Shown: piece after piece, positions 7,962 to 16,937 of the stretch
Layout of the letters: every line of letters starts with the position of its first letter
Numbering within the stretch: the first letter of the stretch is position 1
Assembly (NCBI GenBank): GCA_900018345.1
Contig: FCNA01000021.1
Coordinates: 18,226-82,225 of the forward strand
Reading direction: 5' to 3'
DNA from: Clostridiales bacterium CHKCI006
GTDB taxonomy: Bacteria; Bacillota_I; Bacilli_A; Erysipelotrichales; Coprobacillaceae
DNA: 64,000 bases
Position numbers and translations under genes: made by a program
Notes under the pieces: generated by a model
What the model was told of the DNA's origin: nothing
What the model saw: the letters and a program-made list of their open reading frames with translations, nothing else
Database searches by the model: none

Positions 7962-8568
7962 AAAAGCACTCATCTCCGGACTGCTGCTGACCTATGTCGG
8001 CGGTTTTCTGGATGGTTATACCTATCTAGGTCGGGGGCATGTCTTTGCGAATGCCCAAACCGGCAATATGGCGCTGCTGGGCATCTCTCTTTTTCGAGGG
8101 GATGGCATGCAGGTACTGCATTATCTCCTACCGATCAGCGCCTTTGCCCTGGGCAGTCTGCTTACCAAACAGCTGGAAAGAACGACTTTTTCTAAACGTT
8201 TGGTCAGCGCCATTGAAATTCTGATCTTAGCCTTTGTTGCCCTGGCCGGTTCCGGGCTGGCCGATCAGTACGCCAATATGCTGATTTCATTTGTCTGTGC
8301 CATGCAGGTCACGGCTTTTCGTCAGATCGACGGTCTGCCCTACGCCTCGACCATGTGCACCGGCAACCTGCGTTCAGCCATGGAAAAAGTGGATCTCTTT
8401 CTCTTAGAGAAAGATCTGTACCAGCTCAAACAAGCAGCAAAATATTTTCTTGTCATTGGCTGCTTTATGCTTGGCGCCGGCTGTTCCTTTGTGGCTTTGT
8501 CCTTATGGGGGCTCTCAAGCCTCTATTTAGCCTGTTTGATCCTGCTATGTCATATCGTGTTGATCTAG
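7954..8568 (+). CDS. DUF1275 (YoaK) family membrane protein
   Basis: Integral membrane protein of about 204 residues with six hydrophobic segments and the DUF1275 hallmarks GGFLDGYTYLGRGHVFANAQTGN near the N-terminus. Function unknown; the family is sometimes described as YoaK-like. No good ATG exists ahead of the first helix: the best start is a TTG at 7954 inside the end of the acetyltransferase gene, which implies translational coupling. A terminator overlaps its stop codon. Confidence 0.8.
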   Translation: MNRKALISGLLLTYVGGFLDGYTYLGRGHVFANAQTGNMALLGISLFRGDGMQVLHYLLPISAFALGSLLTKQLERTTFSKRLVSAIEILILAFVALAGSGLADQYANMLISFVCAMQVTAFRQIDGLPYASTMCTGNLRSAMEKVDLFLLEKDLYQLKQAAKYFLVIGCFMLGAGCSFVALSLWGLSSLYLACLILLCHIVLI

Positions 8569-8588
8569 AGCGTTTCCAACGCTCTTTT
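8567..8588 (+). terminator. Intrinsic terminator
   Basis: AGAGCG-TTTCCAA-CGCTCT followed by TTT; the left arm starts inside the DUF1275 stop codon. Confidence 0.75.
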
Positions 8589-8595
8589 CGTTTAC

Positions 8596-8621
8596 ACAAA
8601 AAAAGGTGGTCAAACCACCTT
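8596..8621 (-). terminator. Intrinsic terminator of the NlpC/P60 gene
   Basis: AAGGTGG / CCACCTT hairpin (8603-8609 with 8615-8621) followed on the minus strand by a T-run. The arm overlaps the stop codon of the minus-strand gene. Confidence 0.85.
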
Positions 8622-9936
8622 AATCAAAATGCCCATAACCCTCAATGCGGCTTGCCCAGTAAGAATTAGACAAGCTGGCAATATAAACACCCGTACTTGA
8701 AGAACCGGCATGAATAAACTGATTATTGCCTATGTAGATCCCGACATGTGTCAGATGCCCAGTCGTATTGAAGAAGACCAAATCACCGGGCTGTGGTGAT
8801 GAGACAAGCGTACAGGCATAATACTGCAGCGTCACTGTACGTGGGATCGCGATCCCTGCCTGACGATAAGACCACTGTGCCAGACCGGAACAGTCAAAGA
8901 CATTCGGACCGGTGCCGCCATAGACATAACGACAGCCATTTTTAGAGAGCGCCGCCTGTACGATACCGGAATGACCCGAATAATTCGGTGTTGACGAAGA
9001 TGAGGAACCACCCGAAGATCCACTGCCTCCCGAAGAAGATGAACCACCATTGCCTGAGGAAGATGAACCACTGCCTCCCGATGATGAAGATCCATTATTC
9101 GAAGAAGACGCCTGTTGCTGTTGCTCCTGCTCCTGTTTTAAACGTTCTTCTTCTTTCTGACGTTCCTCTTCTGCCAGAATGCGTTTTTCGTTTTCTGTCA
9201 AAGACTCGTCAATGGCCCCGATCTCCACATTATAATTATTCATGACAGCGGTCTGTTCATCCAGCGTAGACTGGTAGCTGTCCGCCTGTTCACTCAACGC
9301 ATTTTCTAGCTCGGTCTGCTGTGTCTGCAGGACGAAAAGACTGTCATAACTCTCCTGCACGGCAACTTCTTTTTCTTCCAGTTCCTTTTTATCGTTAGCC
9401 AGACCGGTAATCAACTCTTTATCATAGCTTGTCAATTCTTCAACAGACTGCATGCGGTTCAGCAATTCATCAAAGCTGCCTGCACTTAAGATCACGTTGA
9501 TCAACTGACCGCCATTGACATAGGACTGCATGATATAGAGACGATCCGCCAATTTGGTTTCCTTGTCCTGGATATCGGTATTCAGCTGAGCGATGCTTCC
9601 CTGTAATACTTCCAGCTCGTTTTGCACAGAGGCGATCTGCTGATTTGTCGTTTCAAGCTGGGTCTGTACCGCCGCGAGATCAGACATGGTCGTATCCAGC
9701 TGTCCCTGTGTATCCGCAATCGAAGATTTAATGCTTTCGTTTTTTTCTTTTAAATAATCACTAAACTCGGAACAAACATTCAGATCACTGCGTGATAAGG
9801 ATGTCGTATTTTTACATTTCTCTGTGTATTCGTCCTCCTTGCCGGCAAAATTCGTTGCCTGCACTGTTTCACTTGGATGACAGATGACCCCCAGGGCCAA
9901 ACATCCGGCTAATAAAAGCCCGAACTTTTTCTTCAT
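8620..9936 (-). CDS. Secreted NlpC/P60 peptidoglycan endopeptidase with coiled coil (PcsB/CwlO-like)
   Basis: Extracellular cell-wall hydrolase of 438 residues. Residues 1-27 are a signal peptide (KKKFGLLLAGCLALGVI). Residues about 60-270 form a long coiled coil as in CwlO and PcsB, which in those proteins is controlled by FtsEX. A Ser/Gly-rich linker (about 275-320) leads to the NlpC/P60 domain with the catalytic Cys in NVFDCSGLAQWSY, the His in GHLTHVGIYIG and a downstream polar residue. The enzyme is expected to cut D-Glu-gamma-linked stem peptides during growth or division. Start ATG after GGGGAGGAAG; a TATAAT lies about 35 nt upstream. Confidence 0.9.
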   Translation of the reverse strand: MKKKFGLLLAGCLALGVICHPSETVQATNFAGKEDEYTEKCKNTTSLSRSDLNVCSEFSDYLKEKNESIKSSIADTQGQLDTTMSDLAAVQTQLETTNQQIASVQNELEVLQGSIAQLNTDIQDKETKLADRLYIMQSYVNGGQLINVILSAGSFDELLNRMQSVEELTSYDKELITGLANDKKELEEKEVAVQESYDSLFVLQTQQTELENALSEQADSYQSTLDEQTAVMNNYNVEIGAIDESLTENEKRILAEEERQKEEERLKQEQEQQQQASSSNNGSSSSGGSGSSSSGNGGSSSSGGSGSSGGSSSSSTPNYSGHSGIVQAALSKNGCRYVYGGTGPNVFDCSGLAQWSYRQAGIAIPRTVTLQYYACTLVSSPQPGDLVFFNTTGHLTHVGIYIGNNQFIHAGSSSTGVYIASLSNSYWASRIEGYGHFD

Positions 9937-10127
9937 TTGTCTTCCTCCCCGTCTTAATCGACTCTATTATAACACAAATCTATTTTTTTTCACTCGAATC
10001 AGTAAAAAATGATATTATCACATAAAATTATGCCCAACATAACGAATAACAGTCCCATCTATATGTTTCTACAACAAACCATCCTGCACAGTGAGTCTTT
10101 TTCACTTCGCAGCAAAGCATTCATATA

Positions 10128-10159
10128 TATAAAAAACGAAGACCTTTCGATCTTCGCTG
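10128..10159 (-). terminator. Terminator downstream of tRNA-Gln
   Basis: On the minus strand GCGAAGATC-GAAA-GGTCTTCGT followed by TTTT, ten bases after the tRNA. The rest of 9937-10127 holds the promoter of the NlpC/P60 gene and AT-rich sequence without a gene. Confidence 0.7.
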
Positions 10160-10168
10160 TATCTTCAT

Positions 10169-10244
10169 TGGCTGGGGTAGAAGGATTCGAACCTCCACAA
10201 TGCTTGAGTCAGAGTCAAGTGCCTTACCGTTTGGCTATACCCCA
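10169..10244 (-). tRNA. tRNA-Gln (anticodon CTG)
   Basis: 76-nt cloverleaf including an encoded CCA. Acceptor arms TGGGGTA / TACCCCA, anticodon stem CTTGA / TCAAG with loop CTCTGAC (anticodon CTG), T-arm GGTTCGAATCC. The U1-A72 pair and G discriminator are typical of glutamine tRNAs. Confidence 0.95.
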
Positions 10245-10319
10245 ATTTCTTCTGTATCGCTCACTGCTCGTATATAATACACTTTTTTAAAACGAAAGTC
10301 AACAGGATTTTTAAAAAAA

Positions 10320-10352
10320 ATGATTTTTTTAAAGGGAACCCAAAGGGCTCCC
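10320..10352 (-). terminator. Terminator of the hydrogenase gene
   Basis: GGGAGCCC-TTT-GGGTTCCC (two G-U pairs) on the minus strand, followed by an A/T-rich run. It starts at the stop codon of the hydrogenase. Confidence 0.65.
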
Positions 10353-11861
10353 CTATTCTTCTACCAGTTCTTCCAGACGCTCCACATAATCGCTCTCGCT
10401 GGAAACCTTCTTGGCAGCCGTATTTTTGAAACGATTCACGGCCGCTTTGGCACGAACGATCGGCTGCAGCGTTCCAGCTCCGGCAATACAGCCACCAGGA
10501 CACGCCATTCCTTCAAGCAAATAGCCATCATATTTGCCCTTTTGGGCGTCCCTAAGCATCATATAACAATTCTTCAGGCCTTCTTCTGCATGCACCTTGA
10601 CTTCCATCTCCGGATGTTTTTGGTGAATACAGTTGACGACGGCCTGTGCGACACCGCCGCTGACAGCAAATCCGCGGCCATCGGCCGTTGCCTGCTGTAA
10701 AGGACTTTCATCGGTCAGCTCATCAAAGGAAATGTCTTTGGCTTCAAACATCCCCATGACTTCTTCAAAGGTCAATACAAAATCGACATCACTGCGTACC
10801 GATTTCCGGGAAGCTTCAAGTTTTTTGGCTGAGCATGGTCCGATAAAGACCACCTTGCAGTCCGGATGATCTTTTTTGATCATACGCGCCGTCAGTACCA
10901 TTGGCGTCAGTGCCATGGAAATATACGATTTAAACTCTGGAAATTCTTTTTTAGCCATTACAGACCAGGACGGACAGCAGGAAGTGCCCATGAATGGCTG
11001 TTGGGCAGGAACTTTCTCCAGGAAATCCTCCGCCTCTTCCACCGTGCATAGATCAGCACCGACAGCGACTTCTACCACATCTTCAAAGCCCAGCTTTTTC
11101 ATGGCTCCACGCAACTTTTCCGGTGTTACCTTAGGACCCAACTGACCGACAAAGGCAGGTGCAATGGCAGCATACACATGGTATCCCTGTTTGATCGCCG
11201 TAATCAGTTGGAAGATCTGTCCCTTATCACTGATGGCACCAAATGGGCAGTTGACTAAACACATCCCACAGGAAACACATTTGTCATAGTCGATCTTGGC
11301 ATGCCCGTTTTCATCCGAATGGATCGCATCCATACCGCAGGCCTTGGCGCATGGTCGCTCTAATTTCATGATGGCCCCATATGGACAGTTTTTCATACAC
11401 AATCCACATTTGACACATTTGGACTGGTCAATGACACTGCGGCCATTGATAATCGAAATGGCATCCTTAGGACAGACTTCAACACATGGATGCGCCAAAC
11501 AGCCCTGGCAGGCATCAGTGACCCGCACCTCATTATCCGGACAGGCATGACAGGCAAACTTAATAATATTGATAAGTGGAGGTTCATAATACTTCTCGGC
11601 AATAATACTTTCACTGATTCCCTGCGTCAAAGGCGCATGCTGGTCGATCGGACGTAAAGGCAGTCCCATCGCTAAGCGTAAACGCTCACCGACGATTGCA
11701 CGCTCCAAAAAGATACTTTCTCTTAGCGTTGCGACTTCTCCCGGAATGATCTTGTAAGGCAATTCCTCGATTACCGAATAGTCACCGTTATAAGCCATTC
11801 GTGCAATCTCGGTAAAGATCTTTCTTCGAATGTCTGTAATTGAAGATTGAATTCCTCTCAT
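10353..11861 (-). CDS. [FeFe]-hydrogenase, group B-like, with N-terminal ferredoxin domains
   Basis: Iron-only hydrogenase of 502 residues, predicted to be cytoplasmic. After about 95 residues come cysteine-rich segments for several [4Fe-4S] clusters (CVKCGLCMKNCPYGA, CVSCGMCLVNCPFGA and a CxxC...CVEVCP stretch). The catalytic domain shows the three H-cluster motifs: L1 as GTSCCPSW, L2 as PCSAKKLEA and L3 as GMACPGGCIAGAG. TSCCP, PCxxKKxEA and GMACPGGC are the variants described for group B enzymes rather than the classical TSCCPGW/MPCxxKxxE/ExMACxxGC of group A. It would couple ferredoxin oxidation to H2, or act in sensing. No maturase genes are adjacent. Start follows GGAGGATAAAACGA. Confidence 0.9.
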   Translation of the reverse strand: MRGIQSSITDIRRKIFTEIARMAYNGDYSVIEELPYKIIPGEVATLRESIFLERAIVGERLRLAMGLPLRPIDQHAPLTQGISESIIAEKYYEPPLINIIKFACHACPDNEVRVTDACQGCLAHPCVEVCPKDAISIINGRSVIDQSKCVKCGLCMKNCPYGAIMKLERPCAKACGMDAIHSDENGHAKIDYDKCVSCGMCLVNCPFGAISDKGQIFQLITAIKQGYHVYAAIAPAFVGQLGPKVTPEKLRGAMKKLGFEDVVEVAVGADLCTVEEAEDFLEKVPAQQPFMGTSCCPSWSVMAKKEFPEFKSYISMALTPMVLTARMIKKDHPDCKVVFIGPCSAKKLEASRKSVRSDVDFVLTFEEVMGMFEAKDISFDELTDESPLQQATADGRGFAVSGGVAQAVVNCIHQKHPEMEVKVHAEEGLKNCYMMLRDAQKGKYDGYLLEGMACPGGCIAGAGTLQPIVRAKAAVNRFKNTAAKKVSSESDYVERLEELVEE

Positions 11862-11928
11862 TCGTTTTATCCTCCTTCTACTCTACTCTCCACACCTCTA
11901 TTATAATACAATTTCCGCACTTTTCATC

Positions 11929-11958
11929 AAAAAAAGAGAAGTCCTGCCAGACTTCTCT
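11929..11958 (-). terminator. Terminator of the argS-rpoE unit
   Basis: AGAGAAGTC-CTGCCA-GACTTCTCT hairpin with a T-run on the minus strand; overlaps the rpoE stop codon. Confidence 0.85.
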
Positions 11959-12334
11959 AATCATCAAAGGAATCGGTATCCGCAAATGTTCCGTCATCCT
12001 GTTCTTCTTCATCGAAGAATTCTTCCTCTTCTTCACTATTTGGATCGCGATCATCATCATCCTGATAATCAGCGTAAATATCGTTCATATCGATGTGTAC
12101 ATCTTCGAATTTATGACGTTCACGCAGATCCCAGCGATTTTCACCAGTCGTAATAAAACGACCATCCAAAGTAATGTTCGTATAGAATAATGACTGGTTT
12201 TCCTGGCTTGCTGCTTCATCAAAGCCTTTGATCTCACAGACTTCTTTATAAAGCTTATTGAAATCAACAGCTTTTTTCTTATGCATCATTAAATCATATG
12301 CAACATCCAACATCGAAACCTGACTGTAATCCAT
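11957..12334 (-). CDS. rpoE: DNA-directed RNA polymerase delta subunit
   Basis: Small acidic subunit of Bacillota RNA polymerase, 125 residues. The N-terminal winged-helix HARE-HTH-like domain (about 1-75: MLDVAYDLMM, FNKLYKEVCEIKGF, FYTNITLDGRF, WDLRE) is followed by a disordered Asp/Glu tail. Delta lowers non-specific nucleic acid binding and speeds polymerase recycling. It lies 14 nt after argS in the same direction, so it is likely co-transcribed. Confidence 0.95.
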   Translation of the reverse strand: MDYSQVSMLDVAYDLMMHKKKAVDFNKLYKEVCEIKGFDEAASQENQSLFYTNITLDGRFITTGENRWDLRERHKFEDVHIDMNDIYADYQDDDDRDPNSEEEEEFFDEEEQDDGTFADTDSFDD

Positions 12335-12348
12335 CTTTTCTCCTCCTC

Positions 12349-14010
12349 TTACATTTTACGTGGGGCACTGACCCCGATCAAATTCAACGCATTCGCTAAA
12401 GTGATCCGGCTGGCCTCTACTAACGCCAGACGCTCCTGACTCAATGTCAGATTCGCTGGATCAACGACCTTGCATTCGTTATAGAAGCTGTGGAACAGGG
12501 CCGCTAAACGCTGAATATAAGTGGCAATCTTGTGAGGTGCCCGCAGCTTGGCGGCATCAATCACGGTATTTCTGAATTCATTGATATGTTTTAATAATTC
12601 GATTTCCTTAGGATGACCCAGATCTTCATAGTGGTCCGCTAACTGCATACCGGCTTTTTGCGCCATCTCTTCAATGGAGCACATTCTGGCATGCGCGTAC
12701 TGCGCATAATAGACCGGATTGTCATTGGTCTTGCTGGTGGCAAGATCCAGATCAAAATCAAACATCGAGCTGCCGGCCTTGCTGGCAAAGAAGTAACGCG
12801 TCGCATCCACACCGATCTCTTCCATCAGGTCACGAATCGTTACCGCATTACCGGTACGCTTGGACATTTTGACTTCCTGTCCATCCCGCACTAAACGCAC
12901 CATCTGCATGATGTCCACTTCCAGCTGATCTGGCTGATAACCAAAGGCCTGAATGCTGGCCTTCAAACGAGCAATGTAACCATGGTGATCGGCCCCCAGC
13001 AGATCGACCAAGTAATCATAACCGCGGGACAGCTTATTTAAATGATAGCTGATATCCGGCGTCAGATAGGTGTAGCTGCCATCACTTTTGACCAGGACAC
13101 GATCCTTATCATCACCAAACGCTGTCGTTTTAAACCAAAGCGCGCCATCCTTTTCATAGGTCAGCCCTTTGGCCTTCAGTTCTTCGACCCGTTTTGCGAC
13201 CTCTCCGGATTCATAAAGAGAGGTTTCTGAAAACCAGACATCAAAAGAGACACCAAAGTCCTTCAGTACACCTTTGAGTTTTTCCAGCTCATGATCGACT
13301 CCGACTTTGCGGAAATACTGATAAGCTTCTTTGGAATCGTCATTCAGATAACGATCGCCGATCTCTTCTTTGATCTTACCTGCAATGCCAATGACATCCT
13401 TACCATAATAACCGTCTTCAGGCATTGCTTTCTCAACACCAAAAGCCTGATGATAGCGGGCAATCAAAGAAAGCGCGAGATTATCGATCTGCTTACCGGC
13501 ATCGTTGATATAATACTCGCTGGTCACCTCATAACCGGCAGCACGCATGATCCGGCAGATACTGTCCCCAAGACTCGCTCCGCGCGCATGTCCCAGATGC
13601 AGATCACCAGTTGGGTTCGCTGAAACAAATTCCACATTATAGCGCACTGGCTTAGCTTGCGTGGTATGACCATAATGTTCTTTTTCTTTTAAAACTTCCC
13701 CGATCACTGACGTCAGGGCATCACTTTTCATAAAGCAATTAATAAAACCGGGACCCGCAATCTCCACACGGTCAATATTGGCCTGATCCAGGTCGATTGC
13801 CTCGACGATGGCATTGGCAATCTCGCGTGGATTACGACGCAGCTGACGTGTCAATTGCATCGCAATATTGGATGAGTAGTCACCGTTTTGTGTATTTTTA
13901 GGAATCTCAATGACGATGGTCTGCGGATCCTGATGATCGACCAATCCCGCTTTTTCCACCGCCTGAGCCAGGCTCAGCTTGAGTGCTTCCTCAATTTTGT
14001 TTACTGACAT
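12349..14010 (-). CDS. argS: Arginyl-tRNA synthetase
   Basis: Class I aminoacyl-tRNA synthetase charging tRNA-Arg, about 553 residues. The start at 14010 follows GGAGGCAAGTT; an upstream extension is not supported. The N-terminal Add-1 domain (about 1-90) precedes the HIGH signature in SANPTGDLHLGHARGA, the Rossmann fold, a KMSK-like loop in VKMSKRTGN (about 370), and the helical DALR anticodon-binding domain at the C-terminus. No T-box leader is visible upstream. Confidence 0.95.
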   Translation of the reverse strand: MSVNKIEEALKLSLAQAVEKAGLVDHQDPQTIVIEIPKNTQNGDYSSNIAMQLTRQLRRNPREIANAIVEAIDLDQANIDRVEIAGPGFINCFMKSDALTSVIGEVLKEKEHYGHTTQAKPVRYNVEFVSANPTGDLHLGHARGASLGDSICRIMRAAGYEVTSEYYINDAGKQIDNLALSLIARYHQAFGVEKAMPEDGYYGKDVIGIAGKIKEEIGDRYLNDDSKEAYQYFRKVGVDHELEKLKGVLKDFGVSFDVWFSETSLYESGEVAKRVEELKAKGLTYEKDGALWFKTTAFGDDKDRVLVKSDGSYTYLTPDISYHLNKLSRGYDYLVDLLGADHHGYIARLKASIQAFGYQPDQLEVDIMQMVRLVRDGQEVKMSKRTGNAVTIRDLMEEIGVDATRYFFASKAGSSMFDFDLDLATSKTNDNPVYYAQYAHARMCSIEEMAQKAGMQLADHYEDLGHPKEIELLKHINEFRNTVIDAAKLRAPHKIATYIQRLAALFHSFYNECKVVDPANLTLSQERLALVEASRITLANALNLIGVSAPRKM

Positions 14011-14099
14011 AACTTGCCTCCTCACTCTTTTTGCACTATATACAATATCACAAACGCTCACTAAAAAAAAGAAAAAAAGTGTTCATCTCGTGCGTTTTT

Positions 14100-14483
14100 T
14101 TAACGAAGGACCAGGGTGAGATAAACTTTGCTGATAAGCGTCTTGCGATCATACAGACGATAGGCCAGCTTGAGTCGTTGATCATCCCAGGCATACTGGA
14201 CAAGCTCACTTTCCAGATCCAGAATGCCATAGGCTGTCTGGTAAGCGACCGGGATCCGTTGATCCCTTCGCAGTTTCAGATGGCTCTTGTCATGATAAAG
14301 ATGCACCTCGTCCTTTTCCAGGTAAAAACGCATCTGTCCATGCTCGGATGACTCGACCGTCCAGATCTCACTGTTGTTTTTTGTTTCACGGCTGCCTTCT
14401 GCTTCAAAATGACTGCTTATGCGATCATCCTCATGAACGATCACAGACTGATAGTAAAATTTCGTTTTCTTTTTCAAATGCAT
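14100..14483 (-). CDS. DUF1934 family protein (YwiB-like)
   Basis: Small cytoplasmic protein of about 127 residues with alternating strands expected for the calycin-like beta-barrel of DUF1934 (YwiB). Position directly upstream of argS matches B. subtilis ywiB-argS. Function unknown. Start is uncertain: TTG (14489), GTG (14486) and ATG (14483) are consecutive in-frame codons and no Shine-Dalgarno sequence precedes them. An extended -10 box lies only 5 bp upstream of the TTG, so the mRNA may be leaderless. Confidence 0.75.
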   Translation of the reverse strand: MHLKKKTKFYYQSVIVHEDDRISSHFEAEGSRETKNNSEIWTVESSEHGQMRFYLEKDEVHLYHDKSHLKLRRDQRIPVAYQTAYGILDLESELVQYAWDDQRLKLAYRLYDRKTLISKVYLTLVLR

Positions 14484-14494
14484 CACCAAAGTAT

Positions 14495-14503
14495 ATTATA
14501 GCA
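14495..14503 (-). promoter_or_regulatory. Extended -10 promoter of the ywiB-like gene
   Basis: Minus-strand TGCTATAAT (TG-n-TATAAT). A start of transcription 6-8 nt downstream falls on the run of three start codons. No good -35 box is seen at 17 bp. Confidence 0.5.
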
Positions 14504-14540
14504 GAAAGCTGTCAAAAGTATAGTTTGAGGTGAGCTTTCC

Positions 14541-16445
14541 ATGAGAAAAGTCATCAAAATCATGGGTATTATTCTAGGCAGCCTGACAAGTCTAGTCGTC
14601 CTGCTGTACGGGATTGCTTTTCTAGCCGGTAAACCCGAGATCGGGATAGCCCAATCATTAGAGATGGTCGATCGCGATGGCGAGACCTTCTATGTTTCTA
14701 TCAACGACAGCACCAGCGAATGGGTCACGCTGGAGGAGGTCAGCCCTTATTTCATCGATGCCCTGCTTGATACCGAAGATCAGTATTTCTACTGGCATCC
14801 CGGCTTCGATCTGATCGGAATTGCCCGTGCGGCCATGATCGATCTCAAAAATATGAATCTCAACCAGGGCGCCAGCACGATCACCCAACAATATGTCAAG
14901 AATCTTTTTCTGACGAACGAAAAAAGCTGGACGCGCAAATTCAAGGAAGCTTTTTTGACCATGCAGGTGGAGACGCATTACAGTAAAGACGAGATCTTAG
15001 AAGGTTATCTGAACACTGTTTATTTTGGCCATGGCTGCTATGGTCTGGAAGCTGCCAGCCAATATTATTTCAGTCAATCCAGTCAGTCGCTCAACCTTAG
15101 CCAGGCAAGTCTTCTGGCCGGGATGGTCAACGGTCCGGAGCTCTATTCGCCCATCAAGAATCCGGAGCTTGCCAAAGAGAGACAAAGCGTGGTCCTGAAT
15201 GCCATGAAAAACCATGGGCATATTAATGAGCTGGAATATGAAGCCACGCTGGCCAGCCCGATCGAACTACAGGTGCAGGACCAGGAAGATGAAAATGTCA
15301 CGGAAGGCTATTATGTCGATTATGTCAAAAGTGAATTGGCCAGACTGGGATTTGATGATGAGAAATATCGCTCCCAGGGGCTCAAAGTCTATACGACCAT
15401 GGATACCGAGCTCCAGCTGACCCTCTCCCGCGCTATCACAAAGTATCTGGGAGAGGATGAACTGCAAAATGCCGTCGTCTGTCTGAAACCGTACACCAGT
15501 GAGATCCTGGCGCTCTCGGGCGGAAATAACTATCAGGATTCGCAATACAATCGTGCCCTCTACGCCAAAAGACAAATGGCTTCAACGGTCAAGCCCCTGC
15601 TTTATTATGACGCTTTAGCGAACGGTATGGATCCGCTCACTACCTTTATGAGCGAAAAAACAACCTTTCAATTAGCCAATCATGAAACCTACAGTCCGCA
15701 AAACTTTAATGATGCCTACCCGAACCAGGAAATCACGATGATCAATGCCCTGGCGACTTCGGACAACATCTATGCCGTCAAGACGCATTTATTTTTAGGC
15801 ACGAACCAGTTAGCCCAATCACTGAAAGATTTTGGTTTTAGTGAAGTCAAAGACAATGCTTCCCTGGCCTTAGGGACGGTGGATACCTCGATCCTGCAGC
15901 TGGCCGGCATGTATAATACATTTGCCAGTGAGGGAATGTATCAGGAGCCTTATGCGATTACCCGCATTGAAAACCGGAATGGCGAAGTGCTTTATACGCA
16001 TCAGGAAAAGACCGAAGAAAAACTGGATCAGGACCTTTGTCTGGTCATGAATCAGATGATGACAGCCACTTTTGATGCCAGTCTTGTCGGTTATGCCACC
16101 CCAACCATGCTCTCTTTTAAGACCGATCACACCTTTGCCGCCAAAACAGGCAGCAGTGACTGGGACAGCTGGGTGGTTGGCTTTAATCCGGAGATCCTGG
16201 TTGGCGTCTGGACAGGCTATGACGATATGTCGCCTTTCCCTGAGGAGCACAAGACCGTTGCCCGGGAAATCTTTCGGGATCTGACCAGCTTCTATATGGA
16301 AGGTCAAGAGGATGTCTGGTATCAGCCGACTGCCAATCTGGTTCAGGTTCCGATCGATCCTGCCGATGGTACCCTGGATCCTAACGGCAGCATCTACTGG
16401 TTTTACAACCGTCCCGGCGATCTGCAAATCCCCGATCCTACTTAA
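14541..16445 (+). CDS. Class A penicillin-binding protein (PBP1A-type glycosyltransferase/transpeptidase)
   Basis: Bifunctional peptidoglycan synthase of 634 residues, anchored by one N-terminal membrane helix (about 8-28). The GT51 glycosyltransferase domain (about 55-230) has the catalytic Glu in LLDTEDQYFYWHPG and the motif GASTITQQYVKNL. The transpeptidase domain has the nucleophile in ASTVKP (SxxK), SDN in ATSDNIYAV and KTG in AAKTGSSDW. All catalytic motifs are intact. Start at 14541 follows GAGGTGAG. It stands alone between divergent and convergent neighbours. Confidence 0.93.
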   Translation: MRKVIKIMGIILGSLTSLVVLLYGIAFLAGKPEIGIAQSLEMVDRDGETFYVSINDSTSEWVTLEEVSPYFIDALLDTEDQYFYWHPGFDLIGIARAAMIDLKNMNLNQGASTITQQYVKNLFLTNEKSWTRKFKEAFLTMQVETHYSKDEILEGYLNTVYFGHGCYGLEAASQYYFSQSSQSLNLSQASLLAGMVNGPELYSPIKNPELAKERQSVVLNAMKNHGHINELEYEATLASPIELQVQDQEDENVTEGYYVDYVKSELARLGFDDEKYRSQGLKVYTTMDTELQLTLSRAITKYLGEDELQNAVVCLKPYTSEILALSGGNNYQDSQYNRALYAKRQMASTVKPLLYYDALANGMDPLTTFMSEKTTFQLANHETYSPQNFNDAYPNQEITMINALATSDNIYAVKTHLFLGTNQLAQSLKDFGFSEVKDNASLALGTVDTSILQLAGMYNTFASEGMYQEPYAITRIENRNGEVLYTHQEKTEEKLDQDLCLVMNQMMTATFDASLVGYATPTMLSFKTDHTFAAKTGSSDWDSWVVGFNPEILVGVWTGYDDMSPFPEEHKTVAREIFRDLTSFYMEGQEDVWYQPTANLVQVPIDPADGTLDPNGSIYWFYNRPGDLQIPDPT

Positions 16446-16467
16446 AAAAGACCATTAAAGGTCTTTT
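16446..16467. terminator. Bidirectional terminator between convergent genes
   Basis: AAAAGACC-ATTAAA-GGTCTTTT, symmetrical A/T flanks. The stop codon of the minus-strand glycosylase lies in the loop. Confidence 0.85.
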
Positions 16468-16937
16468 AAAATGATGCGATAAGCCTCACAGAGCATGTCT
16501 AGAGACATGCGGCAGTTAGCCGGACTGGTGGAAGGCAGACTGACGGCATGCAGTCCTGTCAGCGGGTATTGATAACGTTCGTATAACTGATAAGCTTTCT
16601 TGCCAGTTGTATAGATGCTCTTAATCTGACTTTGACTGAGCAGTGGCTGCAGATTGGCTGGTACGACCCTGGCAATTGACTGATCCGCAGCCCCTTTGAT
16701 ATCACAGGCTTCCAGCACATCGTATAAAGCGATGTGCTTTTCATGCAGAAAAGCCGCCTGATCTTCCGGACACTTCAAGCTGACATCGAACAATGCTTCC
16801 ATTACCCGCCAGAAACGATTTTGCGGATGACCATAATAGAAGCCAACCTCACGCGATTTAGGCGAAGGCATGGTCCCCAAAATCAGGATCTTCGAAGCGG
16901 CATCATAGATGGGAGAAAGCGTATGGGTCACTCTCAT
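16455..16937 (-). CDS. DNA-deoxyinosine/uracil glycosylase (UDG superfamily, family 6-like)
   Basis: Base-excision repair enzyme of 160 residues. Motif 1 region reads LGTMPSPKSREVGFYYGHPQNRFW, and motif 2 is LPSTSPAN, the pattern of hypoxanthine-DNA glycosylases (family 6) rather than of Ung, whose motif is GQDPYH. It should remove deaminated adenine (hypoxanthine) from DNA. The start overlaps the RNase HI stop by 4 nt (ATGA), so the two genes are coupled, a sensible pairing of nucleic-acid repair functions. Confidence 0.85.
   Translation of the reverse strand: MRVTHTLSPIYDAASKILILGTMPSPKSREVGFYYGHPQNRFWRVMEALFDVSLKCPEDQAAFLHEKHIALYDVLEACDIKGAADQSIARVVPANLQPLLSQSQIKSIYTTGKKAYQLYERYQYPLTGLHAVSLPSTSPANCRMSLDMLCEAYRIILKDL

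Noticed and set aside
8832..9245. Open frames on both strands across the linker of the NlpC/P60 gene
   Set aside because: They arise from the repetitive Ser/Gly-coding linker and are not genes.
14011..14099. T-box leader for argS
   Set aside because: No AGGGTGGNACCGCG-like T-box sequence or leader stems could be found.
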